From positions 1,178,001 to 1,242,000 of the forward strand of contig NZ_CP025804.1 of the NCBI RefSeq assembly GCF_003352085.1: 64,000 nt of DNA, written 5' to 3'. The notes under the pieces are model-generated. The model had not been told where the DNA came from and searched no databases. It saw only the letters and a program-made list of their open reading frames with translations. Positions 1 through 8,393 of the stretch are shown one piece after another. Origin of the DNA: Sulfitobacter sp. SK012 (GTDB taxonomy: Bacteria; Pseudomonadota; Alphaproteobacteria; Rhodobacterales; Rhodobacteraceae). Each line of letters starts with the position of its first letter. The stretch's first letter is position 1. A program made the translations under genes and the position numbers.

Positions 1-1
1 T

Positions 2-715
2 TATAACTCTGGGCTGGCCGACGTTCTTTTGCCGCAGATTGCCGAAGATTTGGATCTTGAAGTTCAGTTATTGGTGGTTGGCACAGGCCAAGCAATTAAG
101 CTGGGGCAGGCGGGAGATGTTGACGCGATTTTGGTCCATTCGCGTGCAGCAGAAGAGGCATTCGTGGACGGGGGGTATGGCACGCACCGACGCGAAATCA
201 TGTACAATGACTTTGTTGTCATTGGTCCGCAAAATGACCCCGCTGGCGTGAGTTCAACGCAAGCAGCATCCGCTGCTTTGCAAGCGATCGCAGCCGCTCA
301 ATCGCCTTTTGTCAGCCGAGGGGACGACAGCGGGACGCATAAAAAGGAGCTCAGTCTGTGGAGCGGTGCGGGCCTGAAAGCCGAGGGTTATGGCAGCTGG
401 TACAGGGCTGTTGGGGCAGGGATGGGGGCGGCGTTGAACACGGCGTCAGGCATGAATGCCTACATCCTATCAGACCGCGCAAGCTGGCTGAACTTTGGCA
501 ACAAGGGCGATCTGGCGTTGTTGTTTTCGGGTGATCCGGTCTTGTTCAACCAATATGCATTCCTGCCGGTTAATCCAGAATTGCACTGGCACGTCAAATC
601 AGTCCTTGCAACAAAACTCGAAGGTTGGCTGACATCGCCGCGCGCAGCCGATTTGATTAACGGCTATCAGATCAACGGTAAAACTCTGTTTACTTTCAAC
701 GCCGTGCCTGACTGA
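2..715 (+). CDS. tupA: Tungstate ABC transporter substrate-binding protein, TupA-like (5' partial)
   Basis: The reading frame is open to the left edge, so the gene begins outside the window and lacks its signal peptide here. The visible part starts with YNSGLADVLLPQIAED and continues with VVGTGQAIKLGQAGDVDAIL, then VHSRAAEEAFV and MYNDFVVIGP, the conserved core of the TupA/WtpA-like periplasmic oxyanion-binding family. A later SRGDDSGTHKKE segment is the typical Ser/Thr-rich ligand loop. The family delivers tungstate (or molybdate) to a TupBC importer. The formate dehydrogenase genes a few kb away give the imported metal an obvious user. Ligand choice between tungstate and molybdate is inferred from family resemblance. 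Confidence 0.88.
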   Translation, partial: YNSGLADVLLPQIAEDLDLEVQLLVVGTGQAIKLGQAGDVDAILVHSRAAEEAFVDGGYGTHRREIMYNDFVVIGPQNDPAGVSSTQAASAALQAIAAAQSPFVSRGDDSGTHKKELSLWSGAGLKAEGYGSWYRAVGAGMGAALNTASGMNAYILSDRASWLNFGNKGDLALLFSGDPVLFNQYAFLPVNPELHWHVKSVLATKLEGWLTSPRAADLINGYQINGKTLFTFNAVPD

Positions 716-735
716 GGGCGGCGGCTAGTTTGGCT

Positions 736-1224
736 CTAGAGTTCGTATTCATCTACCGATCCGTGGATCGCGAATTGGTCGATGCCGGCATCTTGAGGCT
801 CAATTGAGCGGTAGGCTTCGTTGACCCCCGCAGATGTAAGCTCACGTGCGACTGTGAGAAGCAGATTGGGGTCGTGATCTTCGCACATCTCAATCATCTG
901 GTTCAGCTCTTCTGCCGCAACCGGGCGTGCCGCCTCGATTGAGGGAGCGCCATAATAGGTGACAAAATGCTGCGCCAGAATGACTGTTAAGGTGCCGACC
1001 TCGGAGGCTTCAATCTGTGTGACGGCCACAAACGTCACGCGCCCGCCCGTCTCAAGGCCAAACCAGCCGTTTGAAAAGGCTTGGCGCGCTTTGCCGATCA
1101 GATCGCCTTCGGTCCAATTGGAAAACTCGAAACCGCCCGAAATGCACCATTCGCCGGTGCGGGCAGGAATGTGAAATACCCGTTGGTCACTTTCGTCAAA
1201 ATGGATCGCGCGGGCGAGTTTCAT
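736..1224 (-). CDS. DUF6505 family protein
   Basis: A 162-residue soluble protein with no signal peptide or membrane segment, rich in acidic residues at its C-terminus. I recognise it as the family I recall as DUF6505, which accompanies formate dehydrogenase accessory genes in Rhodobacterales; no biochemical role is known to me. Its start overlaps the end of the upstream ligase-like gene by 4 nt (ATGA), so the two are translationally coupled, and it is the last gene of the operon that starts at 3190. Its position suggests a part in maturation or regulation of the dehydrogenase, which is inference. Confidence 0.72.
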   Translation of the reverse strand: MKLARAIHFDESDQRVFHIPARTGEWCISGGFEFSNWTEGDLIGKARQAFSNGWFGLETGGRVTFVAVTQIEASEVGTLTVILAQHFVTYYGAPSIEAARPVAAEELNQMIEMCEDHDPNLLLTVARELTSAGVNEAYRSIEPQDAGIDQFAIHGSVDEYEL

Positions 1225-1931
1225 GGCGTGGCCTCCAGCAAAGTAGTTAAGGGGATCAGGTCGGTCGTTTCGCCGTGGCGCAGCAACATGCCAAAGCGTT
1301 CATCAACGCCCACAAAAGTGCCCGCGATACCATTGCGTTGCACGTCTTCGCCGATACCGTAGGCGATGCCGCGCCATTCATCATACAATGGTTTGGTGCC
1401 CAGATCTTCCCAGCGGCCAATCCAGTTCAGGGTGTGGCGCGCAAATGCCTCGACAAGGGCAGGGGCCTGCACCTCGACGCAGCCTTCAGCGTAAAGTGTG
1501 GTCTCATTCGGTGTGTCGCCGCCCGCGTCTTCGTTTTCAGGCCAGAGGGGTAGGGTGAAACCCACCACCAACCAGTCAGGGACGGCCGTCGGATCAGGGT
1601 CCGAGGCCGCCATCTTGAACTGTCCGCAGGACGCGCCGTTGATGCGCACGCCACCGTCCCAACCCAGATGTACGGCCACTTCAGGTGGTGCCAAAGCACC
1701 CAACGCATTTTGAAATCCCACGGCGCAGAGCGGCAGCATCGCAACCGCATCCGCCAATGGCACCTCGGGTGCAAAAACGAGGGCCACCTGTAGTGTGTTG
1801 GCCCCCAGATCATGGGCAATCAGACCTGCGTCACAGCCTTGCGTTGCGCGCAAACAGGCATGATCGAACGCAGGTCCATTTGCGACCTCATCCCACAGAA
1901 GGGGTGGCAGGCTAAGGTCAGCTGTGCTCAT
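1221..1931 (-). CDS. Biotin/lipoate-protein ligase-like protein with C-terminal DUF4444-type domain
   Basis: A 236-residue protein related to the BirA/LplA cofactor-ligase fold: LGANTLQVALVFAPE and the later HLGWDGGVRINGASCGQFK region resemble the strand-loop segments of biotin ligases. The C-terminal part (AGTFVGVDERFGMLLR) matches the small domain I know as DUF4444. The canonical biotin-ligase GRGRxxR loop is not visible, so true ligase activity on biotin or lipoate is doubtful. It overlaps both neighbours by 4 nt, within an Mrp-ligase-DUF6505 series. It may modify or bind an organic group during FDH maturation, but that is speculation. Confidence 0.72.
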   Translation of the reverse strand: MSTADLSLPPLLWDEVANGPAFDHACLRATQGCDAGLIAHDLGANTLQVALVFAPEVPLADAVAMLPLCAVGFQNALGALAPPEVAVHLGWDGGVRINGASCGQFKMAASDPDPTAVPDWLVVGFTLPLWPENEDAGGDTPNETTLYAEGCVEVQAPALVEAFARHTLNWIGRWEDLGTKPLYDEWRGIAYGIGEDVQRNGIAGTFVGVDERFGMLLRHGETTDLIPLTTLLEATP

Positions 1932-2995
1932 GCGAGGTCTTTTTCGATCAAGTGTTTAGCGACATCAATAAAGGCTGCAGCCTGGGACGAGTCTGGTTGG
2001 CTAACCACAATCGGAGCACCGCCATCAGCAGCAAGACGAATATCCAGATGCAGGGGTATTTCGGCCAACAGCGGGATATCCAGCTTCGCCGCTTCAGCCG
2101 CAACACCGCCATGGCCAAAGACATGTTCTTCGTGACCGCAGGACGAACAGATGTGGGTCGACATATTCTCGATCATACCAACCAAGGGTACTTTCAACTG
2201 TTGGAACATGTCGATCCCTTTGCGGGCATCAATCAGCGCGACGTCCTGTGGCGTCGAGACAATGATTGCCCCATCCACATGCGCCTTTTGGCTGAGGGTC
2301 ATTTGAACGTCACCCGTGCCGGGCGGCAGATCAACGATCAAAACATCCAGCGCGCCCCACTGCACGTGCGTGATCATCTGCTGCAATGCGCCCATCAACA
2401 TCGGGCCGCGCCAGACAACTGCCTGATCGTCATTGGTCATCAAACCGATGGACATCATCGTAACGCCGTGATTGCGCATCGGCAGGATTATCTTGCCATC
2501 CGGGCTGGCGGGGCGGCCTGAAACGCCCATCATGCGGGGCTGGGACGGGCCGTACATATCGGCGTCCAGCAACCCAACGCGCCGTCCTTGAGCGGCCAAT
2601 GCACAGGCAAGGTTCGCAGAGACTGTCGATTTGCCAACGCCGCCTTTCCCCGAAGCGATGGCGAGAATTCTGCCAATACCAGGGATCTTCTGCGGACCGG
2701 TAGGTTCTGCTGATTTTTGAGGCTTAAGTTGAGGTGGCGCAGGCTGTGCGGAATGACCGGTCAAAACGATAGAGACCGTTTCGACACCATCCAAAGCCGC
2801 CAGTTTGGTTTCTGCTTCTGCCTTTACGGCCTCATATTCCTTGGCAGCACTGGGCGCGATCTCCATCACAAACCGAACGGTACCATCCGGTTCAACATTT
2901 AGGGCCCGCATGACTCCTGCGGAGACGATATCGCCTTCACTGACCACATCGGAGATGGATTTCAGAACATCCAGAACTGCTTCACGATCGGCCAA
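1928..2995 (-). CDS. apbC: Mrp/NBP35 (ApbC) family Fe-S cluster carrier ATPase
   Basis: A 355-residue protein with an N-terminal MIP18/DUF59-type domain (about residues 1-85), a Pro/Lys linker, and a ParA/MinD-like P-loop ATPase domain. The deviant Walker A is GKGGVGKS, followed by LLDADMYGPSQP; the family CxxC that binds the bridging [4Fe-4S] cluster is CSSC in HICSSCGHEEHVFG. The family scaffolds and transfers Fe-S clusters in the cytoplasm. Poly-ferredoxin and FDH subunits encoded nearby are plausible clients. It starts 3 nt after the DUF6494 gene and overlaps the next gene by 4 nt. Confidence 0.95.
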   Translation of the reverse strand: MADREAVLDVLKSISDVVSEGDIVSAGVMRALNVEPDGTVRFVMEIAPSAAKEYEAVKAEAETKLAALDGVETVSIVLTGHSAQPAPPQLKPQKSAEPTGPQKIPGIGRILAIASGKGGVGKSTVSANLACALAAQGRRVGLLDADMYGPSQPRMMGVSGRPASPDGKIILPMRNHGVTMMSIGLMTNDDQAVVWRGPMLMGALQQMITHVQWGALDVLIVDLPPGTGDVQMTLSQKAHVDGAIIVSTPQDVALIDARKGIDMFQQLKVPLVGMIENMSTHICSSCGHEEHVFGHGGVAAEAAKLDIPLLAEIPLHLDIRLAADGGAPIVVSQPDSSQAAAFIDVAKHLIEKDLA

Positions 2996-2998
2996 TTC

Positions 2999-3190
2999 TT
3001 AGTCCTGCCCTTTGATGTCGCCTGTGACCTCGTGGGTCAGACCAAGTTCTTGGATGGTGATGGTTGCGCGTGCTGTATAGGTTTTGCCACTGGTGCCTTG
3101 ATCGCGCAATGCCTGCTCGATGGCTTGTTGTGAGGTAACACCGACTTGCTTGAGGAACTTGCGCATTGACATGTTGAAATCTTCTGACAT
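2999..3190 (-). CDS. DUF6494 family small protein
   Basis: A 63-residue protein beginning MSEDFNMSMRKFLKQVG. I chose the ATG at 3190 rather than an upstream in-frame start at 3253 because an AGGGAG ribosome site lies 6-11 nt before it, and the extension would cover the start of the divergent cytochrome gene. It has a predicted helix-rich N-terminus (VTSQQAIEQALRDQ) and a short beta-rich tail. I recall this family as DUF6494, found with Mrp in Rhodobacterales. It is the first gene of the Mrp operon; function unknown. Confidence 0.75.
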   Translation of the reverse strand: MSEDFNMSMRKFLKQVGVTSQQAIEQALRDQGTSGKTYTARATITIQELGLTHEVTGDIKGQD

Positions 3191-3245
3191 GTGTTTCTCC
3201 CTTTGGGGTTTACGTATCGCAAAATGGGCGGTTAGTCTGCCCAAT

Positions 3246-3986
3246 ATGCGCATGATTTTGATGATCTGGATTTTGGTTTGTTTGCCCCTTGGAGCTTGGG
3301 CGGATGACCGGTTGGTGCGTCTTTACGCCCCGGTTGAGTTGATTGAGACTGGAGTGATGCGTCATATTTTGCCCCGTTTCACGCTCAAGACCCAAGTGCG
3401 CGTTGAATTGGTCGCGTCGCCTGATCAGGCGGATATGGCGTGGGGGACAGACGGGGTTGCGCTGTTTCAACACGGCGAGATGATCTGGCAAATGGCGCTG
3501 CAGGATGCTCCGCACGCTGGCACTGCGCGGTTTGCAGATTGGTTGAGCGGCGAGGTCGGGCAACGGACGATATTGGGGTTTGCCCCTGAAGGTACTCCGT
3601 TGTTTTTGGCCCCGGCCAAAGTTGCTGAGGCAGAAATTAAGATCGAATATGACGGCGATCCGAAGGCGGGGTTCACCTCTGCCAAGACCAAATGCGGGCG
3701 TTGCCATGCGGTGGATGACGGGGGCCGCATGAATGACATTGGATCCACACCTAGCTTTTTCGTGCTGCGGGTTTTTGAGAATTGGGAAGACCGCATTTTG
3801 TCGTTTTATGTTCTGCGTCCTCATCGGCCGTTTACCCAAATCAAAGGGGTTACCGAACCCTTTGCCATCAACGCTCCGCCTGCGATCAAGCCCATCGAGA
3901 TGACGCTCGATGAACTGGATGACGTAGTGGCCTACGTCGCAACGCTTGAGGCTGCTGAACTGGGCGCGCCGCTGGTTCATCAGTGA
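3246..3986 (+). CDS. Exported c-type cytochrome with binding-protein-like N-terminal domain
   Basis: The ATG at 3246 gives a 246-residue protein starting with a clean signal peptide (MRMILMIWILVCLPLGAWA, mature from ADD); the longer frame from 3120 would bury this peptide. Mature residues to about 125 (LVRLYAPVELIETGVMRHIL, then FADWLSGEVGQRTILGF and GTPLFLAP) resemble pieces of ModA/TupA-type periplasmic binding proteins. A c-type heme site CGRCH follows in KTKCGRCHAVDDGG, then a C-terminal region typical of small Rhodobacterales cytochromes. It should sit in the periplasm and carry electrons, perhaps from formate dehydrogenase. It overlaps the opposing poly-ferredoxin gene at their stop ends. 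The sixth heme ligand is not obvious. Confidence 0.8.
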   Translation: MRMILMIWILVCLPLGAWADDRLVRLYAPVELIETGVMRHILPRFTLKTQVRVELVASPDQADMAWGTDGVALFQHGEMIWQMALQDAPHAGTARFADWLSGEVGQRTILGFAPEGTPLFLAPAKVAEAEIKIEYDGDPKAGFTSAKTKCGRCHAVDDGGRMNDIGSTPSFFVLRVFENWEDRILSFYVLRPHRPFTQIKGVTEPFAINAPPAIKPIEMTLDELDDVVAYVATLEAAELGAPLVHQ

Positions 3987-5929
3987 TCGCGTCGCTTTGC
4001 GAAATAATCTTCTGACGTGCGCACCTTTGGCCGATCAGCACCTTGAAGGGGGTTACCATCGCTATGGTATTGAACGTTGATCCGACAGTTGTCGCACATC
4101 TGGATCATACGCAGCTTGCCAGGATCCGAGAACATTGAGTGACCGCTCAGCTTTTCGGTGATCTTTTCGATCGTTGATTTCACACCGAACAATTCACCAC
4201 ACTCGACACAGGCAAAGGGCTCTTCCTCGTTCAGCACTTCTTGGCTGAGGGCACTGTCGGCAAGGTTCAGTCGTGGTTCATACCCGATAGCGTCCTCTGG
4301 GCAGACACTGGCGCAGATGCCGCATTGTAGGCATGCGTCCTCTTGAAAGCGCAGTTGCGGCTGGTCAGGATTATCAAGCAGAGCGCCAGATGGGCAAAGC
4401 GAAACGCAGGACAAGCACAGCGTACAGCTTTCCTTGTCGATCAGTACGGCACCGTATGGAGCGCCCTCTGGCAGCGCCAACGTCTCGGTATTTGGGTGCA
4501 ACGCGCGCGCCGACTGTCGGGTAATTTGACGGCGCGTGCCCATCGGGCGAACAGGTGTTTCGATAGGGCTGGGCACATCCGCCCCAAAAAGGGCATCCGA
4601 CATCGCGTCGGGGTCTGTTACGTTCAGGATGCTGATCTGGTCGGAACCCGCCAATGCGGTCGCAAGCGAGATTTGCGCATTCAAAGCATCCATGTCTGTC
4701 GAAGGGCCAGGCAGGATCGTGACACTTGCAAAGCCAGCAGCAAGAGCGGCAATCGCCTCTGCATGTCCAAACGCATTCAGCGCAGACATTTCCAACGGAA
4801 TGACATCAACAGGCAGGCCGGAGCCGTGCCGTGCGGACAGTGAGATCATCTCAGAACCATGCGCGTTTACGACCAACAAGCGGGGTGCATCGCCGCCGGC
4901 ATCTGTGAAAGTCTTGGCCAACGTCTGTATCCGGCGAAAGATCATTTCGACGGGCGGTGCATCATAGCTGATTGCGCCAGACGGGCAGACCGCTGAGCAA
5001 GCACCGCAGCCCGCACAGATCATCGGATCAACGGTGACGTGGTCGCCATCGGGGACAATTGCGCCGGTCGGGCACAGGTCAAGGCATCTGGTGCAGCCTG
5101 TTTGTTCAGCGCGCGAATGGGCGCAAAGCAGGCTGTTTGTCGTCACATAAAGAGGTTTTTCAAACGTACCAACCATATGCGAAGCCGCAAGTGTTGCAGC
5201 GGCGACTGCGGCTGCGTGGCTGGGATCAGCGCGCAGGTATCCTTCGCGTTTTTCATGTGCAGGAAACAGGGGCGTCTCGCCGCGCAAATCTATCAGAATG
5301 TCACATTGCGACGAACCGCCTTGGCGGGGATCTGTCAGATTGGGGGTGCCGCGCCCTCCGGGCTCGATCAGCTGCAGCGCGTCGATGACAACGTCAAATT
5401 GTCCCAACGCGCCTGAAGCGCGACGCAACTTTCCGACAATCACATCAAAGTCACGGGTATCTGGAACGTCTTTGGGATCTTCAAGAAGTACCGTAACCCC
5501 CAGATGTTCCCTAAGGTTTTCTGCCATCTGGAGCGCGACATCCGCCTTGCCGATGATGAGGCAAAGCCCCTCGGAAATGACATCTAGGGACTTGCTGGGC
5601 GCGGCGGACAAAAGCGCCTCGGCAGCCAATGCGGACATTTTGGGCACATTATTGCCCGTATCTGAAGTCCAGCCGGCCCGGTCACGCAGGTCGAAGGTGG
5701 GGGCTGGATCGACACCTAGTTCCTCGGCCAAAGCCACAAAACGGCGGCTCTCTTGGCTGCAACAAATAATTGCATCACCCTGGGTCAGGGCGGCAGCCGC
5801 GACGCTAATTTCAGTTGTGCAGAGCATTGTGCAGGGCTTTGCGACCTCAATACCGGTCGCGTTTGATATTGCCTCAGCGTCAATGGCCTGACTACCTACA
5901 CAGTCGCATGTTATCAATCGCTTAGACAT
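3980..5929 (-). CDS. Cytoplasmic poly-ferredoxin (4Fe-4S binding) protein
   Basis: Begins with MSKRLITCDCVGSQAI at 5929, where GAGGGTGAG is a good ribosome site; the in-frame extension to 6142 looks non-coding. The 649-residue protein has no signal peptide. Its N-terminal 270 residues contain scattered cysteines (TCDC, CTMLC, CC) and no domain I can name with certainty. Ferredoxin motifs follow: CTRCLDLCP and CAGCGACSAVCP as one pair, CTLCLSCVSLCP and CLQCGICASVCP as a second pair, and a final CVEC...CDNC that looks like a further metal site. It probably shuttles electrons in the cytoplasm or aids metal-cluster maturation for FDH; the partner is unknown. It is divergent from the FDH operon. 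Confidence 0.85.
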   Translation of the reverse strand: MSKRLITCDCVGSQAIDAEAISNATGIEVAKPCTMLCTTEISVAAAALTQGDAIICCSQESRRFVALAEELGVDPAPTFDLRDRAGWTSDTGNNVPKMSALAAEALLSAAPSKSLDVISEGLCLIIGKADVALQMAENLREHLGVTVLLEDPKDVPDTRDFDVIVGKLRRASGALGQFDVVIDALQLIEPGGRGTPNLTDPRQGGSSQCDILIDLRGETPLFPAHEKREGYLRADPSHAAAVAAATLAASHMVGTFEKPLYVTTNSLLCAHSRAEQTGCTRCLDLCPTGAIVPDGDHVTVDPMICAGCGACSAVCPSGAISYDAPPVEMIFRRIQTLAKTFTDAGGDAPRLLVVNAHGSEMISLSARHGSGLPVDVIPLEMSALNAFGHAEAIAALAAGFASVTILPGPSTDMDALNAQISLATALAGSDQISILNVTDPDAMSDALFGADVPSPIETPVRPMGTRRQITRQSARALHPNTETLALPEGAPYGAVLIDKESCTLCLSCVSLCPSGALLDNPDQPQLRFQEDACLQCGICASVCPEDAIGYEPRLNLADSALSQEVLNEEEPFACVECGELFGVKSTIEKITEKLSGHSMFSDPGKLRMIQMCDNCRINVQYHSDGNPLQGADRPKVRTSEDYFAKRRDH

Positions 5930-6249
5930 TTTCTCACCCTCTGAAATCACGTCGTTTTCGCAGGGAATAACCGCGAGGACGCCGCGCAGGTTAGGCTTGA
6001 TTCGAACTGCGCGACAACCACCTTTCTCGAAAGGCCCCTTCCTATGAAACGGTTTGGGCCAGCACATTTGGTAGGGGTGATTCGGAATTCTTGGGAACAA
6101 TTGAAACCCGATCATTTTAGTCGAGATAGACAATTCGTCCATCAGCCCCCCGACCAGTAAGCCCAGTATCCCATTTTGTCTAAAGTGACGCTTGATTGCC
6201 GTGATGGGTTATTCAACGCTTTGTAACTTTGCCAAATTGCAGCAGGTTA
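5930..6249. promoter_or_regulatory. Divergent intergenic region between poly-ferredoxin gene and FDH operon
   Basis: 320 nt with no gene I can support. It must carry the promoters of both the minus-strand poly-ferredoxin gene and the plus-strand DUF3305-fdh operon. I could not identify a convincing sigma-70 or sigma-54 (TGGC-N8-TGC) promoter by eye. The plus-strand end (TTGCCAAATTGCAGCAGG, near 6229-6246) lies directly before the candidate starts of DUF3305. Confidence 0.4.
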
Positions 6250-6840
6250 ATGCCTAACAGGGAGACGGGGTTGATACACAATCCGAACATGTACCAAACG
6301 ATACCAGTGGGTGTGGTGCTGCGGCGCACGCCGGGTGTTACGCGTTGGGCACCCTTTGCATGGACCGCTAGCGGTATTTTGACCGGTGCTCCAGAGGTCT
6401 CGTGGCGAGAGTTACGCAGGGAAGGGGACGCGGTGGAATACCATGCGGCGACCCATGTGCTTGAATTGCACGGCGCTGAAACTGAAGCCTACCTTCACGG
6501 TCTGTCGTCGCAGGTGCCGTGTGTCTATGTCGTGATGCGTGAAAGCGAATGTTCAGATTTTCCGCTGGAAGTTCTGCTGGTCACTGCTTCGCCTTACGAA
6601 GCACAGGACTACACAGACAGCGGTGAGGAATTGGTTGAAAAGGTTCCGATGCCCGCAGGGTTGATCGCGTGGGTTCGCGACTTTGTTGAGAAGTACCACC
6701 AAGAAGAAGTTTTCGTGAAACGCAAACGGGACCGTAAGCGGATCGACGAGAAAGAAGACGGTATCGGCGATGGCCGTATTTCTCAGCTTGGGGATGTTTA
6801 CCGTTCGCCAACTTCGGCCCGTAAGGAGCGCTTGCAATGA
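6250..6840 (+). CDS. DUF3305 domain protein, FDH operon
   Basis: A roughly 196-residue soluble protein whose core QTIPVGVVLRRTPGVTRWAPFAW is the hallmark of DUF3305, followed by a conserved acidic middle and a Lys/Arg-rich tail (VKRKRDRKRIDEKEDG). The start is uncertain: ATG at 6250, a TTG at 6271 with the best ribosome site (AGGGAGACGGGG), or ATG at 6289. The family is confined to FDH operons of Proteobacteria and is thought to be an assembly or regulatory factor, without proven chemistry. Its stop overlaps the DUF3306 start by ATGA, showing translational coupling. Confidence 0.86.
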   Translation: MPNRETGLIHNPNMYQTIPVGVVLRRTPGVTRWAPFAWTASGILTGAPEVSWRELRREGDAVEYHAATHVLELHGAETEAYLHGLSSQVPCVYVVMRESECSDFPLEVLLVTASPYEAQDYTDSGEELVEKVPMPAGLIAWVRDFVEKYHQEEVFVKRKRDRKRIDEKEDGIGDGRISQLGDVYRSPTSARKERLQ

Positions 6841-7436
6841 GCGACTTTTGGAGCAAACGCAAAGCCGCCGTCGAGGCCGAGACTAATGCTGAGTTGGTTG
6901 AAGCACATGAAGTTGCGCTTGAAGCATCAACTGCGGAAAAGACTGATGCGGAAATATTGGAAGAACTGGGATTACCCGATCCCGATACCATGCAAGAGGG
7001 CGATGATTTCAGCGCCTTCATGTCAGATTTGGTCCCCGCACGCCTTAAGACGCGCGCGCTGCGCAAGCTTTGGCGGTTGAATCCGGTGCTGGCGAATATT
7101 GATGGCCTCGTTGATTACGGCGAAGATTTCACCGATGCTGCAATGGTGATTGAGAACATGCAGACGACCTATCAGGTCGGCAAAGGCATGATGGCACATG
7201 TCAAAGAGCTGGCACGCCAAGCCCTGGAGAAAGAAGAAGGGGCTCAGGATACGCCTGTCGAGACAGACGAAGACGATGAGCCAACGATAGAAGAGCTGAT
7301 CGCGGCGGATGTTAATGAGGACGCACCTGAGGAAGTTGTTGTCGCCTTGACCGACACTGTCGCAGAGCCAGAGACCGCTCCAAATCCGGCGCACCACCGG
7401 ATGCAATTTCACTTTGAGGATCAACACCCAGCATGA
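6837..7436 (+). CDS. DUF3306 domain protein, FDH operon
   Basis: 199 residues beginning MSDFWSKRKAAVEAE, the standard DUF3306 opening (a short W-S-R-R/K-K motif). The middle (VPARLKTRALRKLWRLNPVL) is the basic helical segment conserved in the family, and the C-terminal 60 residues are strongly acidic and probably disordered. It lies between DUF3305 and TorD with 4-nt overlaps at both ends. Co-occurrence with DUF3305 across FDH operons implies the two act together during assembly of the exported dehydrogenase; the mechanism is not known. Confidence 0.88.
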   Translation: MSDFWSKRKAAVEAETNAELVEAHEVALEASTAEKTDAEILEELGLPDPDTMQEGDDFSAFMSDLVPARLKTRALRKLWRLNPVLANIDGLVDYGEDFTDAAMVIENMQTTYQVGKGMMAHVKELARQALEKEEGAQDTPVETDEDDEPTIEELIAADVNEDAPEEVVVALTDTVAEPETAPNPAHHRMQFHFEDQHPA

Positions 7437-8038
7437 GCGAAGCGCTGCAAACAAAAGTCGCCGAAGAAGACCGCCTGCGGGCAGATCTCTATAACTTTCT
7501 TGGTGTGCTGCTGTCCGGTCCGCCGGACGAAACCCTACTAACGATGACAGCGGGCCTTTCAGGGGATGAAAGCCCACTGGGTCAAGCGACCACGACGCTG
7601 GCCAAAATGGCAAAGCTATCCAAGGTCAAAACGGTCGGCAGTGAATATAACAAACTGTTCATCGGTTTGGGGCGCGGCGAGTTGCTTCCATATGCCAGCT
7701 ACTACTTAACCGGGTTCCTCAACGAGAAGCCACTGGCACGGCTGCGTGATGACATGGCGGTGCGCGGGCTTCAGCGGGCAGACAATGTGTTTGAGCCCGA
7801 AGACAATATCGCCAGCTTGATGGAAATGATGGGCGCGATGATTGTCGGGCGCTTTGGCGTTGAGGCTACGTTGGAGCAGCAAAAGACGTTCTTCAACACA
7901 CATATTGCGCCTTGGGCGGCGCATTTTTATTCAGATCTCGAAGGGGCAAAGAACTCAATTTTCTACGCGTCCGTGGCCACAGTTGGCCGCACGTTTATGG
8001 AAATCGAAGCCGAAGCCTTTCGGATGAGCGCGGGTTAA
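7433..8038 (+). CDS. TorD-family molecular chaperone
   Basis: A 201-residue all-helical protein of the TorD/DmsD type. The family signature is visible in EYNKLFIGLGRGELLPYASYYLTGF and, 35 residues later, in EPEDNIASLMEMMGAM (the E-P-x-D-H/N motif). Such chaperones bind the Tat signal of a molybdo- or tungsto-enzyme, hold export until the cofactor is in, and deliver it to the translocon. Here the client is almost certainly FdhA, two genes downstream, which has a twin-arginine leader. The start overlaps the DUF3306 stop (ATGA). Confidence 0.92.
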   Translation: MSEALQTKVAEEDRLRADLYNFLGVLLSGPPDETLLTMTAGLSGDESPLGQATTTLAKMAKLSKVKTVGSEYNKLFIGLGRGELLPYASYYLTGFLNEKPLARLRDDMAVRGLQRADNVFEPEDNIASLMEMMGAMIVGRFGVEATLEQQKTFFNTHIAPWAAHFYSDLEGAKNSIFYASVATVGRTFMEIEAEAFRMSAG

Positions 8039-8093
8039 GGCCCGTATATCGAGCGGCGGGCAACCGTCGGAACAATCAATGGAGGAGATTGAT

Positions 8094-8282
8094 ATGAGCA
8101 GAAAAGAAGACGGTGCAAGCCGGCGCGATTTTCTGAAACTGGCCGGCACATCGGCACCGCTTGCGGTTGCAGCTGTTGTGGCCAGCGGGGGCACTGCGCA
8201 AGCAGCCGAACCCGACCTTTCGTCAGACAAGATGCAGGATACCCTGCACACGCGTGCCTATTTGGACAGCGCAAAGTTCTGA
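8094..8282 (+). CDS. Small Tat-signal protein of the FDH operon
   Basis: A 62-residue protein starting at 8094, eight bases after a strong GGAGGAG ribosome site. Nearly half is a Tat leader: SRRDFLKLAGTSAPLAVAA followed by a small-residue stretch ending AQAAE. The mature part is only about 25 residues (DLSSDKMQDTLHTRAYLDSA). Such mini-proteins occur just ahead of fdhA in many Rhodobacterales and Betaproteobacteria. The role is unknown; a co-exported companion of FdhA or a decoy/signal for TorD is possible. Confidence 0.82.
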   Translation: MSRKEDGASRRDFLKLAGTSAPLAVAAVVASGGTAQAAEPDLSSDKMQDTLHTRAYLDSAKF

Positions 8283-8290
8283 CAATGCAT

Positions 8291-8304
8291 CCCCTTTCGA
8301 GGGG
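8291..8304 (+). other. UUCG-loop hairpin after the small Tat gene
   Basis: CCCCTTTCGAGGGG forms a 5-bp G/C-rich stem closed by a TTCG tetraloop, 9 nt after the stop of the Tat mini-gene. There is no T-run behind it, so it is more likely an mRNA-stabilising or attenuating hairpin than a full terminator. Confidence 0.5.
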
Positions 8305-8393
8305 TAATACGGCGCCCGGGCGACCGGTCGACGAGATAAACGGCAAAAAGCGACTGGTTGCGTGACGCCCGACTGCTAAAAGCCACAATTGAA

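Noticed and set aside
4333..4967. Long plus-strand frames inside the poly-ferredoxin gene
   Set aside because: They are antisense shadows; the minus strand encodes clear ferredoxin motifs over the same bases.
5985..6040. A GTTCGAATC T-loop-like string on the minus strand, suggesting a tRNA
   Set aside because: The flanking bases do not form the 5-bp T stem, and no anticodon or acceptor arm can be drawn.
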